From Solirubrobacterales bacterium (GTDB lineage: Bacteria > Actinomycetota > Thermoleophilia > Solirubrobacterales > Solirubrobacteraceae), in assembly GCA_025964075.1 (NCBI GenBank), contig JAOPZQ010000449.1, forward strand, positions 1-10,731: 10,731 bases of DNA, in the 5' to 3' direction. Below, piece after piece: positions 6,259-10,731 of this stretch. The first letter of the stretch is position 1, and the number at the start of each line of letters is the position of its first letter. The notes below the pieces were generated by a model. That model was given only the letters and a program-made list of their open reading frames with translations, was not told where the DNA came from and searched no databases. The position numbers were made by a program, and so were the translations under genes.

Positions 6259-7239
6259 ATGCCCTCCCTCACAGACCCCTGGACCCTCGCCGCCGTCGAG
6301 ATCCCCAACCGCGTCACGCTCGCCCCCCTCGCGGGGATCGGGAACTGGTTCGTCCGCCTGCAGGCGCGGCGCCACGGCGCCGGGCTCGTCGTCTCCGAGA
6401 TGGTCTCGAGCTATGGCGTCCACTACGGGAACGAGCGCACCTGCACGGAGCTCCTGCGGATCCACCCCGAGGAGCATCCGATGGCGATCCAGCTGTTCGG
6501 GAGCGACCCGGCGGTGATGGCCTCCGCCGCGGAGCGCGTCGCCGAGGCCGGGGCCGACATCATCGACCTCAACATGGGCTGCCCGGTGCCGAAGGTCTGC
6601 AAGACCGGGGCCGGCGCCGCGCTGCTGCGCGACCACGACCTCGCCGTGGAGCTGGCGAAGGCGGCACGCCGGGGCAGCGGCCTGCCGGTGACCGTGAAGC
6701 TCCGGACCGGCTTGAAGCCCGGCGACGAGGACGGCTTCGCCCTCGCGCACCGCCTCGTCGAGGACGCCGGCGTGGCCGGCCTGGCGATCCACCCGCGCCA
6801 CGCCTCCCAGCAGCACAAGGGGACGCCGGACTACGCGCTGGCGGCCCGCCTCGTCGACGAGCTTCCGGTCCCGATCACGATCTCCGGCGGCCTGCACGAC
6901 GCCGCCACGATCCGCGACGTGTTCGACCAGACCGGCGCGGCCGCGGTGATGCTCGCCCGCGGGTCGCTGGGCAACCCGTGGCTGTTCGCCCAGGCGCTCG
7001 GCCTGCGCGAGGACGAGCCGGCCACGGGCGAGATCGTCGACGAGCTGCAGTGGGTGATGGACCAGGCCGAGGACCACATGGGCAGCGAGCGCGCGGGGCG
7101 CTACCTGCGCAAGTTCTACCCCTGGTACGTGGCCCGACTGGGCGGTGGCAAGGCCTTCCAGGACACGCTGCAGCGGGCCGAAGGCATCGACGAAGCCCGC
7201 TCCGCGCTGGCTCGGTTCGCCGTTCCAATGCCTGCCTGA
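6259..7239 (+). CDS. dusB: tRNA-dihydrouridine synthase, DusB-like
   Basis: An FMN- and NADPH-dependent enzyme that reduces specific uridines in the tRNA D-loop to dihydrouridine. The 326-aa length is normal. A TIM barrel starts at about residue 15 (VTLAPLAGIGN). The Dus signature DLNMGCPVPK carries the catalytic Cys108; K147 and R149 lie in TVKLRTG. SGG (209-211) and ARGSLGNPW from A233 form the FMN-phosphate site. A helical C-terminal domain with LRKFYPWY contacts tRNA. The segment after the barrel's catalytic His region reads IHPRHASQQHKG where many Dus proteins have IHGRTR; I read this as a lineage variant. The name dusB rests on general similarity of actinobacterial Dus proteins; which uridine it modifies cannot be told from sequence. 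An intrinsic terminator lies 44 nt after its stop. Confidence 0.93.
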   Translation: MPSLTDPWTLAAVEIPNRVTLAPLAGIGNWFVRLQARRHGAGLVVSEMVSSYGVHYGNERTCTELLRIHPEEHPMAIQLFGSDPAVMASAAERVAEAGADIIDLNMGCPVPKVCKTGAGAALLRDHDLAVELAKAARRGSGLPVTVKLRTGLKPGDEDGFALAHRLVEDAGVAGLAIHPRHASQQHKGTPDYALAARLVDELPVPITISGGLHDAATIRDVFDQTGAAAVMLARGSLGNPWLFAQALGLREDEPATGEIVDELQWVMDQAEDHMGSERAGRYLRKFYPWYVARLGGGKAFQDTLQRAEGIDEARSALARFAVPMPA

Positions 7240-7247
7240 TGCGGCGC

Positions 7248-7253
7248 TATACT
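7248..7253 (+). promoter_or_regulatory. Probable -10 box of the greA promoter
   Basis: TATACT matches TATAAT at five of six positions, just after the dusB stop. A start of transcription is expected near 7260, about 100 nt before the greA ATG. The -35 region is weak (TTCCAA at 7223-7228 with a long 19-nt spacer). An intrinsic terminator lies between this box and greA. Confidence 0.5.
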
Positions 7254-7282
7254 GCTCCGCCCTGTCCATCCTGGGGGGTTGT

Positions 7283-7309
7283 CCCGCGAGTCGCCGTCGC
7301 GGGTTTTTT
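7283..7309 (+). terminator. Intrinsic terminator between dusB and greA, possible greA attenuator
   Basis: CCCGCGA (7283-7289) pairs with TCGCGGG (7297-7303) around a 7-nt loop and is followed directly by six T (7304-7309). This is a complete Rho-independent terminator, unusually canonical for this GC-rich window. It can end dusB transcripts. It also lies downstream of the TATACT box at 7248, so greA transcripts from there must read through it. Six G at 7273-7278 could pair with CCC 7283-7285 and disrupt the stem. Confidence 0.85.
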
Positions 7310-7361
7310 GCGCTCTTCAGCGAAGGCGCAGGCGACCGGACCCCCTATTCCCGAGGCGAGC

Positions 7362-7841
7362 ATGCCCAAGGACGTCATCCTCACCCCCGAAGGGCTTACG
7401 AAGCTCAAGGATGAGCTCGAATACCTCTCGAACGATAAGCGTCGCGAGGTTGCGGAGCGCATCAAGGAAGCCCGCGAGTTCGGAGACATCTCCGAGAACT
7501 CGGAGTACGACGACGCGAAGAACGAGCAGGCGATGCTCGAGGCGCGGATCGCCGCGCTCGAGGAGAAGCTCCGCTCCGCCCAGGTGATCGAGCCCAGTGC
7601 TCTGGACACCGACGTGGTGCACGTCGGGTCGGTCGTCCACGTCAAGGACGAGGCCGGCAAGTCCCAGAAGTACACGATCGTCGGCTCCGCCGAGGCCAAC
7701 CCGCGCGAATACCGGCTCTCCAACGAGTCGCCCGTGGGCAAGGCCCTCGTCGGCCGCAAGCGCGGCGACGAGGTCAAGGTCCAGACTCCGCGCGGCGAGC
7801 GCCAGCTCAAGATCACCAAGATCGACGTCGGGGTGAAGTGA
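7362..7841 (+). CDS. greA: Transcription elongation factor GreA
   Basis: Binds RNA polymerase through the secondary channel and stimulates cleavage of backtracked RNA so that paused complexes resume. At 159 aa it has the normal GreA length. An N-terminal antiparallel coiled coil (about residues 8-76) carries the tip motif GDISENSEYDDAKNEQ with D42 and E45, equivalent to the acidic tip residues D41 and E44 of E. coli GreA. The C-terminal FKBP-like domain (about 83-159) ends in VQTPRGERQLKITKI. ATG 7362 has a GAGG Shine-Dalgarno sequence at 7353-7356. The frame is open far upstream only because of GC content. lysS follows after 13 nt with no promoter of its own in the gap, so the two are probably co-transcribed. 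Confidence 0.97.
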   Translation: MPKDVILTPEGLTKLKDELEYLSNDKRREVAERIKEAREFGDISENSEYDDAKNEQAMLEARIAALEEKLRSAQVIEPSALDTDVVHVGSVVHVKDEAGKSQKYTIVGSAEANPREYRLSNESPVGKALVGRKRGDEVKVQTPRGERQLKITKIDVGVK

Positions 7842-7854
7842 GGCCCCGGCCCCG

Positions 7855-9317
<1,463 letters not shown>

Positions 9318-9318
<1 letters not shown>

Positions 9319-9336
9319 CCGCGGTATAAACGCGGT
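9318..9336. promoter_or_regulatory. -10 box TATAAA enclosed in a 6-bp inverted repeat
   Basis: ACCGCG (9318-9323) and CGCGGT (9331-9336) are exact reverse complements flanking GTATAAA. TATAAA (9325-9330) matches the -10 consensus at five of six positions and stands out in GC-rich DNA. It would start transcription near 9337, about 4 nt before ATG 9341. The repeat placed over the -10 could be a repressor site or chance. Confidence 0.4.
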
Positions 9337-9340
9337 GAAG

Positions 9341-9922
9341 ATGGCGGACGACGACCGGATCCACGAGCGCTCGCGGGAGGCCCTGTCGCCCTTCCTCGCC
9401 GCGGCGCTCCGCGCCCGCGGCCCGGCGGAGCTCGCAGCCGGCTCGGCGGAGGACGTCGTCAGCGTCGAGGTGCGCGTCGGCGACATTCGGCGCGCCCTCG
9501 TCATCTACGAGAGCGACCTCGCCGGCGCTCGCCTCGCCGACTGGATCGCGGAGGGGCGCGCGGCGCGGACGCGCGAGGGCCTCGCGCAGCGCACCGGCAA
9601 CGCGTTCGTGCTCGAGGTCGCGCCACCGAACGGCGGCCCCCCGAGCTCGTACGAATGCTCCGACCTCGACCAGGTCCGCGACCGCGTCGAAGAGGCCGCC
9701 GGCGCGTCCCTCGAGGCGATGCGCGAGTTCCTCGGAGCCGAGGCCGCGCCGTCCGCCGAGCTCCAGGCCCAGCTCGGCCGCCAGGCCTTCCGGCGGCTGA
9801 CGAGCCAGCTCGAGAGCCACCCCGACCAGCCGGCGCGATTCGACCTGCCGGATCGTCCGTGGCTCCGCCTCTCGGTCTCCGAAGGGCCCGCCGGGCCTGC
9901 CGTCCCGTTTAGCCGGAACTAG
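9341..9922 (+). CDS. Protein of unknown function between lysS and clpC
   Basis: I do not recognise this 193-aa protein. ATG 9341 is preferred over the in-frame GTG 9335, because the likely -10 box at 9325-9330 predicts a transcript start after 9335. Codon use matches the neighbours (third positions nearly all G or C), so it is a real gene. It has no signal peptide or membrane segment and reads as a soluble, acidic cytoplasmic protein. An alpha start (about 8-25) leads to a strand-rich part (VVSVEVRV, ALVIYES, about 38-58), then a helical stretch. FVLEVAPPNGG and YECSDLDQVRDRVEEAAG follow, with the only Cys. Long Glu/Ala/Leu helices run to about 160, and a short strand LRLSVSEG lies near the C-terminus. 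A terminator starts 7 nt after the stop. Confidence 0.8.
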   Translation: MADDDRIHERSREALSPFLAAALRARGPAELAAGSAEDVVSVEVRVGDIRRALVIYESDLAGARLADWIAEGRAARTREGLAQRTGNAFVLEVAPPNGGPPSSYECSDLDQVRDRVEEAAGASLEAMREFLGAEAAPSAELQAQLGRQAFRRLTSQLESHPDQPARFDLPDRPWLRLSVSEGPAGPAVPFSRN

Positions 9923-9929
9923 CGAATCT

Positions 9930-9948
9930 GCCCGTTTGCCGGGCTTTT
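9930..9948 (+). terminator. Intrinsic terminator after the unknown gene
   Basis: GCCCG (9930-9934) pairs with CGGGC (9940-9944) around a 5-nt loop TTTGC, followed by TTTT (9945-9948). It starts 7 nt after the stop at 9922 and should close the greA–lysS–unknown transcription unit, separating it from clpC. Confidence 0.75.
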
Positions 9949-9950
9949 CC

Positions 9951-10007
9951 GGCCCGTCAAGTAGGCCCGAGCCGGTTGGTATGCTGAGCCATGCTCGCTG
10001 ACGGGCC
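9951..10007. promoter_or_regulatory. 9-bp inverted repeat flanking the putative clpC promoter
   Basis: GGCCCGTCA (9951-9959) and TGACGGGCC (9999-10007) are exact reverse complements. Between them lie a nested CGAGC/GCTCG pair (9968-9972 and 9993-9997) and TATGCT (9980-9985), a good -10 match. GGCCCG is also directly repeated at 9964-9969. No ClgR-, HspR- or CtsR-type operator that I can recognise is present. Confidence 0.45.
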
Positions 10008-10131
10008 CCGAAGCGCCTCATCCATTTCAGCCTTACGGTCGAAGATGGGGGTAACGGGGACGCAGGCGACCCCGAGACCGGACCACAACTCGACCGACAC
10101 ACCAGTCTCTTCGAGAGTTACGCGCGAGTAG
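9991..10131 (+). other. Candidate 46-codon small ORF in the clpC leader
   Basis: ATG 9991 begins 5 nt after TATGCT (9980-9985), and the frame runs 46 codons to TAG 10129-10131, three bases before the clpC Shine-Dalgarno region. A second in-frame ATG at 10045 has its own TACGGT box (10034-10039) 5 nt upstream. Codon use argues against an ordinary gene: about a third of third positions are A or T, with a TTA, two AGA and several A-ending codons, unlike every neighbour. A leader peptide or untranslated regulatory leader is more likely than a functional protein. Confidence 0.25.
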
Positions 10132-10133
10132 GT

Positions 10134-10143
10134 AGGAAGGAAG
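10134..10143 (+). promoter_or_regulatory. Strong Shine-Dalgarno sequence of clpC
   Basis: The purine run AGGAAGGAAG ends 7 nt before ATG 10151. It is by far the strongest ribosome-binding site in the window and fixes the clpC start. Most other genes here have weak or no such sequence. Confidence 0.8.
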
Positions 10144-10150
10144 CACCAGC

Positions 10151-10731
10151 ATGTTCGAGCGATTCACCGAACGAGCGCGCCAAGTGGTCGTCCTCGCTCA
10201 AGAGGAGGCGCGAACGCTCAAGCACAACTACATCGGAACCGAGCACATCCTCCTGGGTCTGCTGCGCGAGGAAGAAGGCCTCGCCGCGCGCGTCCTGGAG
10301 TCCCTGGACATCACCGTCGAGCGCGTGCGCGCCCAGGTGGTCCGGATCGTGGGCTCGGGCGAGGAGGTCACGAGCGGTCAGATCCCGTTCACGCCTCGCG
10401 CCAAGAAGGTCCTGGAGCTGGCGCTCCGCGAGGCGCTCTCGCTCGGCCACAACTACATCGGCACCGAGCACATCCTGCTCGGCCTGGTGCGTGAGAACGA
10501 GGGCGTCGCGGCGCGCATCCTCCTCGATTTCGACGCGGACTCCGAGAAGATCCGCAACGAGGTCATCCGGATGCTCTCCGGCCCCGGTGGTCGCCGCCAG
10601 CAGAGCGGCGGCAGTGGCGGTGGCGGCGGACAGAGCGCGCAGCAGGGCGAGGGCAAGAAGTCCTCGAAGCTGCTCGACCAGTTCGGACGCAACCTGACGA
10701 AGCTCGCCTCCGAGTCCAAGCTCGACCCCGT
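10151..10731 (+). CDS. clpC: ClpC-type AAA+ unfoldase, N-terminal part (3' end cut by window)
   Basis: ATPase subunit that recognises, unfolds and feeds substrates to the ClpP peptidase. Only the first 193 codons are in the window, with no stop reached. It begins MFERFTERARQVVVLAQEEA, nearly the same as mycobacterial ClpC1 as I remember it. Two Clp_N repeats are visible: HNYIGTEHILLGL at residues 25-37 and again at 100-112, 75 residues apart. IPFTPRAKKVLELALREAL precedes the second. A Gly/Ser/Gln-rich linker (about 151-172) follows, then LDQFGRNLTK, which in this family leads to the first AAA+ module. ATG 10151 is set by a strong Shine-Dalgarno sequence. The long leader with an inverted repeat suggests it is regulated apart from lysS and the unknown gene. 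The linker and the start match ClpC rather than ClpB or ClpA. Confidence 0.96.
   Translation, partial: MFERFTERARQVVVLAQEEARTLKHNYIGTEHILLGLLREEEGLAARVLESLDITVERVRAQVVRIVGSGEEVTSGQIPFTPRAKKVLELALREALSLGHNYIGTEHILLGLVRENEGVAARILLDFDADSEKIRNEVIRMLSGPGGRRQQSGGSGGGGGQSAQQGEGKKSSKLLDQFGRNLTKLASESKLDP

Noticed and set aside
5143..7269. 708-codon antisense open frame across coaX and dusB
   Set aside because: A high-GC mirror frame with Arg/Asp/Val-rich composition, crossing two well-identified genes and two gaps. No family motif is seen.
10220..10486. Near-identical DNA repeat in clpC (10223-10261 and 10448-10486)
   Set aside because: It encodes the two homologous Clp_N repeats of the protein, expected for the family; not a mobile or recent duplication.

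Overview
The window is a GC-rich bacterial segment. Almost every third codon position in the real genes is G or C, and long spurious open frames appear on both strands. Gene content, the order greA–lysS–(unknown)–clpC and a ClpC start very close to actinobacterial ClpC1 point to Actinomycetota. The large secreted peptidase with a basic, cysteine-paired C-terminal module suggests the Thermoleophilia/Solirubrobacterales side of the phylum; that last step is inference. All recognisable genes are on the + strand.

Layout. (1) Positions 3-3344: the 3' part of a secreted M36 (fungalysin-type) metallopeptidase with several accessory domains; its signal peptide lies before the window. (2) Positions 3347-5280: a folate cluster, folP–folB–folK. 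folP starts 2 nt after the peptidase stop, folP and folB overlap by 52 nt, and folK is separated by a 198-nt gap holding a strong stem-loop. (3) Positions 5296-6060: coaX, type III pantothenate kinase. (4) Positions 6061-6258: a gap dense in hairpins, then dusB (tRNA-dihydrouridine synthase) at 6259-7239. (5) A 122-nt greA leader with a -10 box upstream of a textbook intrinsic terminator, then greA (7362-7841) and lysS (7855-9318), 13 nt apart. (6) An unrecognised gene (9341-9922) closed by an intrinsic terminator. (7) A 228-nt leader with an inverted repeat, a candidate 46-codon small ORF and a strong Shine-Dalgarno sequence, leading into clpC, which runs off the window end.

How the genes relate. 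FolB, FolK and FolP carry out the pterin branch and the condensation with p-aminobenzoate in dihydropteroate synthesis. CoaX starts coenzyme A synthesis. DusB, LysS and GreA serve tRNA modification, tRNA charging and transcription elongation. ClpC is the ATPase partner of ClpP protease. This is a housekeeping neighbourhood common in Actinomycetota, with the secreted peptidase as the accessory element.

I found no mobile element, CRISPR array, tRNA or rRNA gene. The most interesting points are regulatory: a terminator inside the greA leader that resembles the E. coli greA/GraL arrangement, the structured gap upstream of dusB, the clpC leader, and several -10-like boxes 5-9 nt before start codons that suggest leaderless transcription.
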